Assembly (NCBI GenBank): GCA_011045915.1
Contig: DSBT01000410.1
Coordinates: 1 to 64,000 of the forward strand
From: Mesotoga infera
Lineage (GTDB): Bacteria; Thermotogota; Thermotogae; Petrotogales; Kosmotogaceae
Direction: 5' to 3'
DNA: 64,000 bases
Both the position numbers and the translations under genes were made by a program. The first letter of the stretch is position 1, and the number at the start of each line of letters is the position of its first letter. The notes under the pieces were generated by a model that was not told the origin of the DNA, made no database searches, and was given only the letters and a program-made list of their open reading frames with translations. Positions 42,013-51,773 of the stretch are shown here, in pieces.

Positions 42013-43014
42013 ATGATTGATGACATACGAAAACATTTGGAAGAAGCCGCCTCTTCCGAGGGCTTCTATAGTTATTACGGAAAGAGAAAGGAAAGCCTTG
42101 GAAGGCTTTCCAGCGGACTCCGAAAGAATCCCGTGAGCAGCTCGATAATCGAGAAGGTCGTTAAGACAATTCCCGGTCTCAGAAGCCTGTCTTATGAAGA
42201 AATCGAGTTCTCAATCGACATATTGAGAGAGCGAGACAGAGAACCGGAAGAGCGAGTGCAGTACGTATCCTCGTTATCTGCGGCACCTGTTGCCGATATT
42301 GCGCAATTGCTCTTCTTGATAGATCCGAGGAACAATCCACCTGTTAGTGGGAGGGTCAGAAAGAAGATCAAGTCGCTAGCCGATTACAGAAAGTGGCTTT
42401 CAACTGCAAGATCGATTGGTGAGTACGGAATCCAAGACAATATAATGCTCGAAGCGGCACTCCTTTACGAGAAGCCGGAGATCGCTGAGAAATCCGGTCT
42501 TGCGGAAAGGATAACTAGAGTTCTGCATACAAATATCTCGGAGCTGGAGACTCTGCGAAACGCGGTCTCTTCTCTTTCGAAGTCGGCAAGAGGAGAACTC
42601 GGCAATCTGAAGTTCACACACCCTTACGTCAAGAGTGTGCTTTTCTCACGTCGTTCAAGAGCCGTTGTTGTTGACGGCAGCAACATCGTTTTTTCTATGA
42701 GCGATCACGCGGATTTGAACAGAATTGACGATCTCTTTCTCAGGATGTCTTCGTGCAGGATTGCTTTATTTCCATACAGGATAATCTTTGATGCAAATAT
42801 AAGATTCACTCTTGGCGGTTTCCAGCAAGAGAATTTGAACAGGCTGCTTTCCTTGCCGCAAGTGGAGACTTACTCGCCAGCCGATGATAGAATAATCTTC
42901 CTGGCCAGAGAAGACAATTCCATTGTGATAAGCTACGACAGATTTCTCGATCACGGGGTTGCCGACATAACGATAATAAGGCCGGAGGAAATAGATGAAA
43001 GTCTCAGAGTTTGA
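42013..43014 (+). CDS. Protein with C-terminal NYN/PIN-like nuclease domain
   Basis: A 333-residue protein. The C-terminal third (from about 215) has VVVDGSNIVFSMSD, IIFDANIRF and DDRIIFLAREDNSIVISYDRF, the acidic positions of a Zc3h12a/NYN-type PIN ribonuclease. The N-terminal ~200 residues are helical and unrecognised, perhaps an RNA-binding or regulatory part. ATG 42013 follows AGGAG with 7-base spacing; the frame opens at 41980. It overlaps queA by 20 bases, so a tRNA or RNA role is plausible (inference). Confidence 0.7.
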   Translation: MIDDIRKHLEEAASSEGFYSYYGKRKESLGRLSSGLRKNPVSSSIIEKVVKTIPGLRSLSYEEIEFSIDILRERDREPEERVQYVSSLSAAPVADIAQLLFLIDPRNNPPVSGRVRKKIKSLADYRKWLSTARSIGEYGIQDNIMLEAALLYEKPEIAEKSGLAERITRVLHTNISELETLRNAVSSLSKSARGELGNLKFTHPYVKSVLFSRRSRAVVVDGSNIVFSMSDHADLNRIDDLFLRMSSCRIALFPYRIIFDANIRFTLGGFQQENLNRLLSLPQVETYSPADDRIIFLAREDNSIVISYDRFLDHGVADITIIRPEEIDESLRV

Positions 43015-44005
43015 TTACTATCTTCCTGAAGAACTAATCGCCCAGGAGCCCGCCGTTCCGAGAGACAGTTCTCGGTTGCTGGTTGTTGACAGAAAGAGTG
43101 GCGTCCTGGAACACAGGATATTCGCCGAAATCGTCGAATTTCTCAATCCCGGCGATGTCGTTGTGCTAAACAACAGTCGCGTCATTCCTGCAAGACTGCT
43201 TGGGATCAAGGAGACTGGAGCAAAAGTAGAGGCCGTGCTGATAGAAAGACTTGGCCGGGGCCTCTGGAAGGCGATAGTCAGACCCGGATCAAAGATTAAG
43301 CCTGGAAACGAGCTTCTGTTCGGCGAAATTTCATGCAGAGTTATTGAGCACTGCGAAGATTCTGGCAGGATCCTTGATTTTCACGGGGCAAGCGATGAAG
43401 AGATCAAGAAATCGGGCTTGCTTGCGATTCCCCCGTATATTCAGACTTACCCGGAGAATCCGGAGTCTTACCAGACGGTCTACTCGCGGCCGGAAGGGTC
43501 CGTGGCAGCCCCCACCGCCGGTCTGCACTTTACCGAGAGCCTGCTTGAAAGACTCGCCGGTAATGGAGTTGCCGTCGAATTCATCACGCTTCATGTCGGT
43601 ATCGGAACTTTCAGACCTGTAAAGTCGGAGATGATAGAAGAACACAAAATGCATGGAGAATACTACACTGTGTCTCCTGAAGCTGCGGAAACAATCAACA
43701 AGACCAAGGCCGATAAGGGAAGGATTATTGCCGTTGGCACTACGACCGTAAGGACTCTGGAAAGCATAGCTGCCCGCCACGGCTCAGTTGTAAGTGATAG
43801 CGGCCAGACGAGTATATTTATCTATCCCCCTTATGATTTCAAGATTGTAGATTCTCTTGTCACAAACTTTCACCTTCCAAAATCGACTCTTCTGATGTTG
43901 GTTTCGGCATTTGCCGGAAGAGAATTAATTCTATCGGCTTATAGAGAAGCCATTTCAAGCAGATATAGATTCTTCTCCTTTGGAGATGCCTGTCTCTTAT
44001 TGTAG
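42995..44005 (+). CDS. queA: S-adenosylmethionine:tRNA ribosyltransferase-isomerase
   Basis: A 336-residue enzyme: FDYYLPEELIAQEPAVPRDSSRL at the N terminus, VVVLNNSRVIPARL, RPEGSVAAPTAGLHFTE, VGIGTFRPVKSE, HKMHGEYYTV and TNFHLPKSTLLMLVSAFAG. It transfers the ribosyl part of SAM to 7-aminomethyl-7-deazaguanine in tRNA to make epoxyqueuosine. Normal length. No tgt or queG adjacent. A weak hairpin lies at 44008-44030 after its stop. Confidence 0.95.
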   Translation: MKVSEFDYYLPEELIAQEPAVPRDSSRLLVVDRKSGVLEHRIFAEIVEFLNPGDVVVLNNSRVIPARLLGIKETGAKVEAVLIERLGRGLWKAIVRPGSKIKPGNELLFGEISCRVIEHCEDSGRILDFHGASDEEIKKSGLLAIPPYIQTYPENPESYQTVYSRPEGSVAAPTAGLHFTESLLERLAGNGVAVEFITLHVGIGTFRPVKSEMIEEHKMHGEYYTVSPEAAETINKTKADKGRIIAVGTTTVRTLESIAARHGSVVSDSGQTSIFIYPPYDFKIVDSLVTNFHLPKSTLLMLVSAFAGRELILSAYREAISSRYRFFSFGDACLLL

Positions 44006-44079
44006 GAGACTCTTTGAACTAAAGGAGTCTTCGGCAAATCGTCGGCACGGATTCTCCCTTTCCGCGAAAAGCCACAGTA

Positions 44080-45516
44080 TCAATCTTCTTCTTCGAGCAT
44101 CGGTGAGAAGAAGTGGATCCACATCATTTTCAGGATAATGGCAAACGGCACTGCCACAATCGCTCCGAAAAGCCCCAGCAGCTGTCCTGCAACAACGATC
44201 ATCAAGATGATTATTACTGGGTTGATTCTATTGTAGCCTTTCATGAATACCAGAAAAAGGATGAAGGCCGCCGCATGAACAATCACGAGGACTAGCAGAA
44301 GCACAAGAACGAGAACGAGATTTTGTGTCGATACGGCCAGCAGGAAGAGCGGAATGAATTCAAGCGGGACCCCCACGATGGGTATTAGATTTGTAAAGGC
44401 GGCCCAAAGGCCCATCAGCAGACTGTACTTCAGACCCATTGACCGGACTACTATGCCGACCACCACGCCGACAATCAGGGCAATCACGACTACCGAGATC
44501 ACATACCTTTCGAGATTCTTGTAAGTGTCGGATAGAAAACTTAAAGCCGAGCCGCGGATTCTTTTCGGGTAGAACTTTGGAGTGAACTCCTTGACCGAGA
44601 GGAAGTAGTAGCTTAGATAGATTGCGCCCACTATTGTAAAGAATAGGACCAGCCCCGTACTGGTTACGAAACTGGGCACTTTTTCAAGTATTCCCGGAAG
44701 GAATTTCATAAGACTGTTCTGCACTTGAATGAGGAAATATCTTACGCTTTCGTAAGTTGCCCTCCGCCTTACCTGATCGATGTTCTTCGGCATGAAGTAT
44801 TCAACAACGTCCTTCCACAGTTCTTGCGACTGAACCAGCATCGCGTTTTCCATGACATTAGCTGAAAGCAGTTCCGTCGCTTCGCGATTAAGATATTTCG
44901 AGACAATCCCTTCTATCTCATCGTAAAGAGGCTGTCTCCGGTTACTGCTGCTTATAATCACAAGATAGTCGCTTCTCTCTTTCAGGCTTTCCTCAAGCAA
45001 GGAGAGGTCCTTTTCCAGGTTTTCTGCATTTGAAGGCATCGGTTTCAACAAGTCCGAGTAGTAGTCTTTCAAATCTTTAGAAACCAGATCGAGAGATTCG
45101 ATCTCTTCGGCGGAAAGCTTTTCGAGCAGATTCTCATCGGAAAGAAACCTGTCGATGTTCGCATTCACTTCGAAAGAGGTAATCTCAGCCTCCTGAACTG
45201 AAGGGAAGAAATCCCTGACAATATTGTAGAATTTCGAGGCTTCCTTCGCCACAGGAGTCGTAAGAAAGACGATAAGGAGTACTAAACCTGTAAAAATCAC
45301 GGCCAATCCAATGCCGAGAGAGATCGAACGCTTGAGTTTCAAATATCGCTGCGCGAATCTCGCCCACGGTTCAAGTACCATAACCACGGTGAACGTTGCA
45401 AATAGAATCACCGCAGTCCTTAGTGAAACGGAGAACACAGCGAAACAGATTGCCAGGTAGAACAGCGTAAACAGCGCCGCTTGAAAGCGGGGTTTCTTCA
45501 GAAGCTCTCGACTCAC
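44080..45516 (-). CDS. AI-2E family transporter (PerM-like membrane protein)
   Basis: A 478-residue membrane protein: two N-terminal segments (residues 12-50), one near 70-85, a large soluble insert (about 90-265) and a C-terminal group of five segments containing GLWAAFTNLIPIVGVPLEFIPL, the family's conserved core. The insert is longer than in many members. Relatives export AI-2 or act as Na+/H+ antiporters; the function here is unknown. GTG start one base after the asparaginase stop, behind AAGGGGG, so the two are coupled. Confidence 0.85.
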   Translation of the reverse strand: MSRELLKKPRFQAALFTLFYLAICFAVFSVSLRTAVILFATFTVVMVLEPWARFAQRYLKLKRSISLGIGLAVIFTGLVLLIVFLTTPVAKEASKFYNIVRDFFPSVQEAEITSFEVNANIDRFLSDENLLEKLSAEEIESLDLVSKDLKDYYSDLLKPMPSNAENLEKDLSLLEESLKERSDYLVIISSSNRRQPLYDEIEGIVSKYLNREATELLSANVMENAMLVQSQELWKDVVEYFMPKNIDQVRRRATYESVRYFLIQVQNSLMKFLPGILEKVPSFVTSTGLVLFFTIVGAIYLSYYFLSVKEFTPKFYPKRIRGSALSFLSDTYKNLERYVISVVVIALIVGVVVGIVVRSMGLKYSLLMGLWAAFTNLIPIVGVPLEFIPLFLLAVSTQNLVLVLVLLLVLVIVHAAAFILFLVFMKGYNRINPVIIILMIVVAGQLLGLFGAIVAVPFAIILKMMWIHFFSPMLEEED

Positions 45517-45517
45517 A

Positions 45518-46519
45518 TTATGCCCCCTTCAAAGGGAGTTTGAAGAGCCTTTCAATCTCCGCCATATCATTTGTGATCCCCATTATGACCATCAACTTGA
45601 TTCTAGCCTTGATCGAGGACAACTCCTGTGCAAAAATTGCGCCTAAGTCGGCCAGACTCTTTCCTCCTCCAACATATCCATAAACTCCAAGAACACGGCC
45701 TTTAAAGCACCTTGAAGTAATAATAACAGGAACCCTTTTCTCCTCTATTAGGTATTTTACTACGTGATACACTTCCACCGGTACATTGCCCCTTCCGAAT
45801 GTTTCAAGAACTACTCCTTTGAAGCCCAGCTGGGGCAGGCTTCTAAGGATTGAGCCGTCATCGCCTGTGAAGGTCTTGACAAGAGCTACTTTCGATTCGA
45901 TATTGTCAACATTGAATACCGCTCTAAGCAATGGTTTTCTGAAGAAAATCACCGAGTCTTCATCGACAATTCCCAGGGGTCCGTGGCCAGGGGAGTCAAA
46001 AGTTGCAACGTTGCTTGTGTAGGTCTTGGTGACCTCTCTAGCTGCATGAATCTCATCATTCAAACAGACCATAGTTCCCATTCCGACTGCAAGAGGGTTG
46101 ACGGCAACTCTTACAGAAGAGAGAACATTTCTGGGACCGTCTGTTCCCATCTCGTCGATATTTCTCATTGCAGCGGTGCAGACTATCGGCTTCTCGCTTC
46201 TGACAGTAAGGTCAAGGAAATAGGCCGTTTCTTCAAGCGTGTCCGTCCCGTGCGTAATCACTGCGCCACACACGTCTTCTCTATCTAGAAGCCTTTGTAC
46301 CGTTTTCGAGAGTTTCCACATCGTCTCGGGGTTGATGTACGGACTGGGGATGTTGGAGAACTCGTGGTGCTCGGCGCAGGCAACCTCTTCCAATCCGTCT
46401 ACGTCAGCGACATGTTTGCTCATACCCTGAGCTGGAACGGAAGCTCCTGTAACGGGATCGGTTACCATTGCAATTGTGCCTCCCGTTGTAACTACAACGA
46501 CTCTCTGTTTCACAGCCAT
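45518..46519 (-). CDS. L-asparaginase (type I)
   Basis: A 333-residue enzyme: VVVTTGGTIAMV with the first catalytic Thr, VITHGTDTLEETAYFL with the second Thr-Asp pair, and VVLETFGRGNVP in the C-terminal half. It hydrolyses asparagine to aspartate and ammonia. No signal peptide, so cytoplasmic. AGGAGGAAA precedes the ATG, which lies within the 3' end of the radical SAM gene (10-base overlap). Confidence 0.92.
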   Translation of the reverse strand: MAVKQRVVVVTTGGTIAMVTDPVTGASVPAQGMSKHVADVDGLEEVACAEHHEFSNIPSPYINPETMWKLSKTVQRLLDREDVCGAVITHGTDTLEETAYFLDLTVRSEKPIVCTAAMRNIDEMGTDGPRNVLSSVRVAVNPLAVGMGTMVCLNDEIHAAREVTKTYTSNVATFDSPGHGPLGIVDEDSVIFFRKPLLRAVFNVDNIESKVALVKTFTGDDGSILRSLPQLGFKGVVLETFGRGNVPVEVYHVVKYLIEEKRVPVIITSRCFKGRVLGVYGYVGGGKSLADLGAIFAQELSSIKARIKLMVIMGITNDMAEIERLFKLPLKGA

Positions 46520-48150
46520 TTTCCTCCTAGTCTTGTCTTGATCAAAGATAACGTCTTCAATACCTCAGGGCCGACAATCGGTAAAAGCTCCCCAACCGCC
46601 TTCGGTCTCTTGATGACCAGAGTCCTCGCCCGGTCTCTTCCGATTCCTGGGAGAAATTTCAACTCTCTCTCCCCCAGTTCGTTGAGCTCTGTTCCCACCG
46701 GTATACCTGTTAACGATCTCATACCGTGATCAATAACTGCGAAGTCAGTCTTCTTTTCAAATGCGACCGGTGTGCCGACAAGAATCGGATAAGTGCCTAG
46801 GGGTCTGCCGAAGTGAATCAGACCTTCGCTGAACTCAGGAATTACCCCCCGGACAATCGCTCCTACCGGGAAGACTTTTTTTAGCATTTCTGCATCAATT
46901 TCCTCTCTTATTCGCTGCTTGTGCTTTTCGAACAGCCTGTGATTTACCTTCGGCCTTGCCATTTTCGATATTCTCGCGTTGGGAAAGATCATGACCTGCC
47001 TTATGTTTATTCTCCTCAGAAGGAGTTCCTCTTGCTGAATACTTGCAAGATGTTCATAATCTGTCTGGAAGCTGTCACAGCTTTGTCCAGGAAGACCATA
47101 GAGCAGGTTTATTCCAGGTAGTAACTTGGGTATCCCATCCACTCTGTTCTTACCGATTTCATTGACCAGCTCTATCGCGAAAATTATATCTTCGACTCCG
47201 CCACCAAGGTTGTTTCTTCTTCGGGCTTCTTTGTCGAAGCTCTCTACACCGAAGGAAATCGTGTCTCCTGCAGTACCGTATTTTGCAATTGATTCGATAA
47301 CTGCTCTCGATTCACTGGGGTGGCCGGCAATGAAAATTGGATTCCCGTTGTCTATATGAAGCACATCGGGCTCAAGTATGGTACTAGCTGACTTGAAAAG
47401 CTCTTCGGAGAGTGCCGGATCGAGTCTGTCTCTGCTCCTGTCGTATCCGTAAGCAACAACATTTGCGCTTCTTCCGAACCTAATAGCCTTTACGCCCTTG
47501 CTTCTGAGTTTCTCGAACTCCTGAACGATTCCTTCGATGCTTCTCCATTCGAAAGAACTGTAAAGAATTGATTCAGTGCAGAATGAGCAATAACCGTCGC
47601 TTCTCTCACAACCTGAGGATATGTCGATTTCAACTATCACTTCCGGATAGGAAGGATGTAAGGCAACAATTTCAGCGCCTTCCACATATAGTCTGTTAAG
47701 AAGAGAGTATCTCGATTCGTTCGATGCGATTCCGAGAAAAGCCGCAACCTCAAACTCATCTCTCAGAAGCCGATCGGCTCCTCGAAAGTCTGGATAGAAA
47801 GCGGTCGTTCCTCCTCTAAGGGTGTAACCGACAGATACGACCGGGCCGCTAACGATCCTTAAAGTCTCGTGATTTGATTGGAGCAGCTTTGAGATTTCAG
47901 AGCTGGTGATAGGCGTTCCACCAATGTATCTCCCTGAAGTAGTCACTCCTCCGTAGATTATCAGGTAGTCGTAGTTGTTTCCTTCTTGCCAAAGGTCCTT
48001 ACTCCTGACTGTGTCTATCGTAAGGTAGTCGATTTCACAGCCTTTTAGCAGAAAGGCACCGGCAATTGCACGTATTCTAGGCGAGATGTACGGTGGTACC
48101 CCAAAGGCCGCCGGCTCATCGGTGTATCCGTCTATAATAAGAGCGTTCAT
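46510..48150 (-). CDS. Radical SAM protein with C-terminal helix-hairpin-helix (COG1031 type)
   Basis: A 546-residue protein. Residues 1-160 resemble a B12-binding-like N-terminal fold (ALIIDGYTDEPAAFGVPPYISP, YLIIYGGVT). The cluster motif is C181, C188, C191 (CX6CX2C), as in COG1031 proteins rather than the common CX3CX2C. A TIM barrel follows (FGVESFDKEARRRNN, GINLLYGLPGQ). The tail (about 500-530) has LKFLPGIGRDRARTLV, a helix-hairpin-helix for nucleic acid. The substrate is unknown; HHH suggests a tRNA or DNA target. GGAGG precedes the ATG. Confidence 0.82.
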   Translation of the reverse strand: MNALIIDGYTDEPAAFGVPPYISPRIRAIAGAFLLKGCEIDYLTIDTVRSKDLWQEGNNYDYLIIYGGVTTSGRYIGGTPITSSEISKLLQSNHETLRIVSGPVVSVGYTLRGGTTAFYPDFRGADRLLRDEFEVAAFLGIASNESRYSLLNRLYVEGAEIVALHPSYPEVIVEIDISSGCERSDGYCSFCTESILYSSFEWRSIEGIVQEFEKLRSKGVKAIRFGRSANVVAYGYDRSRDRLDPALSEELFKSASTILEPDVLHIDNGNPIFIAGHPSESRAVIESIAKYGTAGDTISFGVESFDKEARRRNNLGGGVEDIIFAIELVNEIGKNRVDGIPKLLPGINLLYGLPGQSCDSFQTDYEHLASIQQEELLLRRINIRQVMIFPNARISKMARPKVNHRLFEKHKQRIREEIDAEMLKKVFPVGAIVRGVIPEFSEGLIHFGRPLGTYPILVGTPVAFEKKTDFAVIDHGMRSLTGIPVGTELNELGERELKFLPGIGRDRARTLVIKRPKAVGELLPIVGPEVLKTLSLIKTRLGGKWL

Positions 48151-48186
48151 CCATTACCTCCGCGTGCGAGCTATCTTATTCCAGTG

Positions 48187-48192
48187 TATAAT
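48187..48192 (+). promoter_or_regulatory. -10 element for clpX
   Basis: TATAAT about 30 bases upstream of the TTG start; the -35 region is weak. Confidence 0.4.
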
Positions 48193-48221
48193 AAAAACAG
48201 CAATTAATGGGAGGGAAAGTT

Positions 48222-49433
48222 TTGCCTTTTGAAAGACACTGTTCATTTTGTGGAAGACCGGCCGCTCAGGTTAAAAAGCTAATATCTGGAACGGAAGGAT
48301 ACATTTGCAATGAATGTGTAGACCTTTTCTACGACATTATTCAGCAGGATCAGAAAGCAAAGAAAGAGCCTGGAAAGAAGCTCCCTACTCCTGCCGATAT
48401 TAAGAAGGAGCTTGACCGCTATGTGATCGGTCAGGAAAACGCGAAGAGGACTATCTCTGTCTCGGTCTATAACCATTACAAGAGGGTCTTCAACGACGTG
48501 GACGACGTTGAGATTGAGAAATCAAATATTATGCTGGTTGGACCTACAGGTTCAGGAAAGACGCTTATTGCCAGAATCCTTGCTCGCATTCTCGATGTAC
48601 CGTTTGCTATTGCAGATGCGACACCGCTCACAGAAGCGGGGTATGTTGGTGAGGATGTCGAGAATATCGTTCTAAGGCTTCTTCAGTCATCAAACTACGA
48701 TGTCGAGAAGGCCCAGCTTGGGATAATCTATATCGATGAGATCGACAAGATAGCAAGAAAATCGCCCAACCCCTCTATTACGAGAGACGTTTCCGGAGAG
48801 GGAGTACAGCAGGCGCTGCTGAAGATTGTTGAGGGCACTGTCGCGAATGTTCCTCCTCAAGGCGGAAGGAAGCACCCTTATCAGGAGTTCATCAAAGTGG
48901 ATACCAGCAACATTCTATTCATTGTTGGCGGAGCTTTTGGCGGACTGGACAGCATAATAAAACAGAGAGTTCTTGATTCTTCCATGGGATTTGGCGCGAA
49001 GGTCAAAGGAAAGAACCAGCTAAGACTTGGTGAGGTCCTTCAACAGGTTGTGCCTGATGACCTCATTCAGTACGGACTGATTCCAGAATTCGTGGGGAGA
49101 TTTCCGGTACTGGCGGCGCTGAACGATCTCGACGTAGAGGATCTGAAGAGAATAATGAGTGAGCCGAGAAATGCCATTCTGAAGCAGTACCAGAAGTTGC
49201 TCGGACTCGATGGCGTCGAGCTTGAATTCTCCGAAGGGGCATTAACTGCGATCGCTGAAAGAGCTATGAAGAGAGGAACTGGCGCGAGAGCTCTTAAGAG
49301 CGTGATGGAGCAGGTAATGCTTGATATAATGTATGACATTCCTACCATGAACAATGTGGAGAAGGTCGTCATCAACGAAGATGTCATAGTACATAACTCT
49401 TCTCCGGAGATAATTTCGAGAGAATCTGCCTGA
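48222..49433 (+). CDS. clpX: ATP-dependent Clp protease ATP-binding subunit ClpX
   Basis: A 403-residue AAA+ unfoldase: N-terminal zinc domain (CSFCGRP with CNECVD), Walker [12 protein letters not shown], Walker [12 protein letters not shown], pore loop region and RFPVLAAL sensor-2 domain. It unfolds substrates for ClpP, which is not in the window. TTG 48222 is preferred since GGGAGG is 7 bases upstream; the ATG at 48207 overlaps that site. Its stop overlaps the tsaD start as TGATG. Confidence 0.95.
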   Translation: MPFERHCSFCGRPAAQVKKLISGTEGYICNECVDLFYDIIQQDQKAKKEPGKKLPTPADIKKELDRYVIGQENAKRTISVSVYNHYKRVFNDVDDVEIEKSNIMLVGPTGSGKTLIARILARILDVPFAIADATPLTEAGYVGEDVENIVLRLLQSSNYDVEKAQLGIIYIDEIDKIARKSPNPSITRDVSGEGVQQALLKIVEGTVANVPPQGGRKHPYQEFIKVDTSNILFIVGGAFGGLDSIIKQRVLDSSMGFGAKVKGKNQLRLGEVLQQVVPDDLIQYGLIPEFVGRFPVLAALNDLDVEDLKRIMSEPRNAILKQYQKLLGLDGVELEFSEGALTAIAERAMKRGTGARALKSVMEQVMLDIMYDIPTMNNVEKVVINEDVIVHNSSPEIISRESA

Positions 49434-50425
49434 TGAAAGTTCTGGCTCTCGAGAGTTCTTGCGATGAAACAGCGGTGGCCATCATTGAAGATGGCCACCT
49501 TCTCTCTTCTGTAGTCTCCTCTCAAATAGATATCCACAGAAGATTCGGGGGAGTGGTTCCGGAAATCGCGGCGAGAAATCATCTCGAGATCATCGACAAA
49601 ATAGTTGAGAGTTCTCTTGAAGAAGCCCATATGACGCTAGATGATATCGATGTATTCGCTTCCACAATGGGGCCCGGACTTGTCGGGTCGTTGCTTGTAG
49701 GTCTTTCTTTCGCGAAGGCGATGGCTCTCTCGACGAACAAACCCTTCATAGGTATAAACCATCTCTTTGGACATGTTTATGCGAACTTTCTGAAGTATCC
49801 GTTTCTGAGGCCTCCTTTCATGGTGCTTCTAGTATCGGGCGGACACACTGAAATACTTGTCTTGAGGGATTGGGACAAAATCGAGTTGATAGGCAAGACC
49901 AGAGATGACGCGGCTGGCGAGGCGTTTGACAAGATTGCGAGGCTGCTGGAACTGGGGTATCCGGGAGGTCCGGCGATACAGAAGGCCGCAATGAAGGGAG
50001 AGGTGTTGTATCACTTTCCCAGGCCGCTTCAAGAAAAGGGAAATTTTGACTTCTCATTCAGCGGTCTCAAGACTTCCGTTCTCTATTTCTTGAGGAAAAA
50101 TCCCTCTGCTTCTGTAAACGATGTCGCAGCATCGGCCCAGGAAGCGATAGTCGATTCACTTGTTACTAAGGCCTTTGATGCTGCCGGCAACTCAGGTCTT
50201 AATGAGATTGCCTTTGCAGGTGGGGTCGCGTCTAACTCTCTTTTGCGAGATAGGGCAGAGAATCTATCTGAAGAGACGGGCGTAAGGGTATACTTTCCTC
50301 CCGTCGATCTTTGCACGGACAACGCTGCCATGATTGCCATGGTCGCCTATGAAAAGGCAAAGAGGGGATTGTTCTCCCCTCTTTCAACAAACGCAGTTCC
50401 TTACCTTAGCTTAGATGTCTTCTAG
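49433..50425 (+). CDS. tsaD: tRNA N6-adenosine threonylcarbamoyltransferase TsaD
   Basis: A 330-residue ASKHA-fold enzyme: VLALESSCDETAVAIIE, GLVGSLLVGLSFAKAMA, NHLFGHVYANFL with the metal-binding His pair, LVSGGHTEI, GEAFDKIARLLELGYPGGP and FAGGVASNSLLR. It transfers the threonylcarbamoyl group to A37 of tRNA, with TsaE (18844) and TsaB (not here). Normal length. It ends with its stop directly against the stop of the convergent zinc-ribbon gene. Confidence 0.96.
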   Translation: MKVLALESSCDETAVAIIEDGHLLSSVVSSQIDIHRRFGGVVPEIAARNHLEIIDKIVESSLEEAHMTLDDIDVFASTMGPGLVGSLLVGLSFAKAMALSTNKPFIGINHLFGHVYANFLKYPFLRPPFMVLLVSGGHTEILVLRDWDKIELIGKTRDDAAGEAFDKIARLLELGYPGGPAIQKAAMKGEVLYHFPRPLQEKGNFDFSFSGLKTSVLYFLRKNPSASVNDVAASAQEAIVDSLVTKAFDAAGNSGLNEIAFAGGVASNSLLRDRAENLSEETGVRVYFPPVDLCTDNAAMIAMVAYEKAKRGLFSPLSTNAVPYLSLDVF

Positions 50426-50659
50426 TTATTCTGATTTGCTGGTAGAAGTTGAAGGCTTCTTGCTGCTATCTGCTGTCGAAGATTTCTTTGAATCTGTGCT
50501 GTAGTAGCCTCCACCCTTAAAAACAACTCCCACGCTGTTCAGCAGTTTCTTCAGATGGCCCCCGCATGCTGGGCAGACCGTAAGGGGTTCATCGGACATT
50601 TTCTGGAAGGCTTCGGTTTCTTCTTCACAGTCTTCGCACTTATATCTGTAAAACGGCAT
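50426..50659 (-). CDS. FmdB-type zinc ribbon protein
   Basis: A 77-residue protein: MPFYRYKCEDCEEETEAFQKMSD and CPACGGHLKKLLNSVGVVFKGGG, with two CxxC pairs for zinc, then a Ser/Thr/Lys-rich disordered tail. FmdB-family proteins are small putative regulators of unknown target. It is preceded by GGAGGAACC. Confidence 0.88.
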   Translation of the reverse strand: MPFYRYKCEDCEEETEAFQKMSDEPLTVCPACGGHLKKLLNSVGVVFKGGGYYSTDSKKSSTADSSKKPSTSTSKSE

Positions 50660-50706
50660 GTCGGTTCCTCCTTCGCATCAAATTCTACTTATCAACTGTA
50701 TATATT

Positions 50707-51075
50707 CTATTCCTCATCTGCCGAAGATGGAATCACGCAGATAAATTCAAGATTTCCCTTTCCCCTGTTCTTGAACTGATGCTTCACTCCAGATGGAATA
50801 AAAACGTAACTCCCGGCCGGGGCTTCCACTTCGCCCTGGTCAGTTACGACTCCCGCTTCACCAGCTACAATGAAGACCTCGTGTTCCCATGGATGACTGT
50901 GGTGAGGGCTGTATCCACCCTCTCCGACAGTGAACAGCCTCATCACGAAGTTCGAGGCACCTTGTGCCTTTCCTATCAATACGCGCTTTGAAACGCTCTT
51001 CACATTCTCATTGTCGAAGAGCTGTGGATTGACTTCAAGCGCTCTGCCTATCAGAATTCTGTCTGACACTGTCAT
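50707..51075 (-). CDS. Cupin-domain metalloprotein (TM1459-like)
   Basis: A 122-residue single cupin: KSVSKRVLIGKAQGASNFVM, then GGYSPHHSHPWEHEVFIV with the metal-binding His cluster, and FIPSGVKHQF with the C-terminal His. The pattern KRVLIG...NFVMRLFTV and HSHPWEHE closely resembles Thermotoga maritima TM1459, a manganese cupin with alkene-cleaving activity in vitro; the natural substrate is unknown. ATG 51075 follows GGAGG; it overlaps the khpB frame by 41 bases. Confidence 0.85.
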   Translation of the reverse strand: MTVSDRILIGRALEVNPQLFDNENVKSVSKRVLIGKAQGASNFVMRLFTVGEGGYSPHHSHPWEHEVFIVAGEAGVVTDQGEVEAPAGSYVFIPSGVKHQFKNRGKGNLEFICVIPSSADEE

Positions 51076-51742
51076 AGCGCCTCCTCTTTGAATCCGATCT
51101 TCTGTCGTAAGAGAACTTTCTTTCGCTATATTCGACCACGACTTTTCTGTAAGGCTCGAAACCAACGGAATAGCTCTTCAGATCCTCATACTGAGAGACT
51201 ACCTCGTGAACCAGCCTGCGCTCGAAGGCAAACATAGGTTCCATGACTATCTTGCTCTTCTTAGATAAAGCGGACTTCGCCGTCCTGTGGGCTATTTCTT
51301 CAACCAGCCTCTTTCTTTCAAGTCTGTAATCACCTATGTCCACGGTGACATTGACTTTCGTCGGAGCCATTCTGTTTGCATAGATGTTAAGTATATGCTG
51401 CAGCGCGGCCACTGTCTTTCCATGTTTTCCGATAAGTCTTGCGACCTCCTCGCCTTCGATTCTCACTCTATAAGTTCTTCCAACAAGCTTGATCTCGGAG
51501 AAGGTCTCTTCGTCGAAGTTTTTTAGGATTCCCTTCAGGAAATCGTGAAGCTTTCTCTCCCAATGTTTATCAAGCAGGGTTACTTCAATAACTGATTCTT
51601 TCGATCCGAAGATTCCAAGAAAGCCTTTTGAGCCCTTCTCTTTGACAGAAACTTCAATTTCATCATCATAGGCGCCAAGATCCGCCTGAGCTGATCTGAT
51701 TGCTTCCTCGACTGTCTCGGCCCTGTATTCAACTGGCTTCAT
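51035..51742 (-). CDS. khpB: RNA-binding protein KhpB/Jag (Jag-N, KH, R3H)
   Basis: A 235-residue protein: Jag-N domain (1 to about 52, AETVEEAIRSAQADLG and GFLGIFGSKES), a KH domain (about 90-140, ARLIGKHGKTVAALQHILN) and an R3H domain with ERRLVHEV and SYSVGFEPYRKVVVEY. It binds RNA and influences cell shape and division in Firmicutes. ATG 51742 is chosen with AGGAGG 11 bases upstream; a GTG at 51754 overlaps that site. An Arg/Ser-rich tail of about 25 residues is unusual. yidC-khpB order is conserved in many bacteria. Confidence 0.87.
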   Translation of the reverse strand: MKPVEYRAETVEEAIRSAQADLGAYDDEIEVSVKEKGSKGFLGIFGSKESVIEVTLLDKHWERKLHDFLKGILKNFDEETFSEIKLVGRTYRVRIEGEEVARLIGKHGKTVAALQHILNIYANRMAPTKVNVTVDIGDYRLERKRLVEEIAHRTAKSALSKKSKIVMEPMFAFERRLVHEVVSQYEDLKSYSVGFEPYRKVVVEYSERKFSYDRRSDSKRRRYDSVRQNSDRQSA

Positions 51743-51773
51743 TTCGACTAACACCTCCTGAGCATATCTCCAT

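Noticed and set aside
44008-44030. Terminator after queA
   Set aside because: AGACTC can pair with GAGTCT with a bulged inner part, but no T run follows; too weak to list as a feature.
46510-48150. Unusual CX6CX2C spacing as a novel radical SAM class
   Set aside because: The spacing appears typical of COG1031 proteins, so it is not new by itself.
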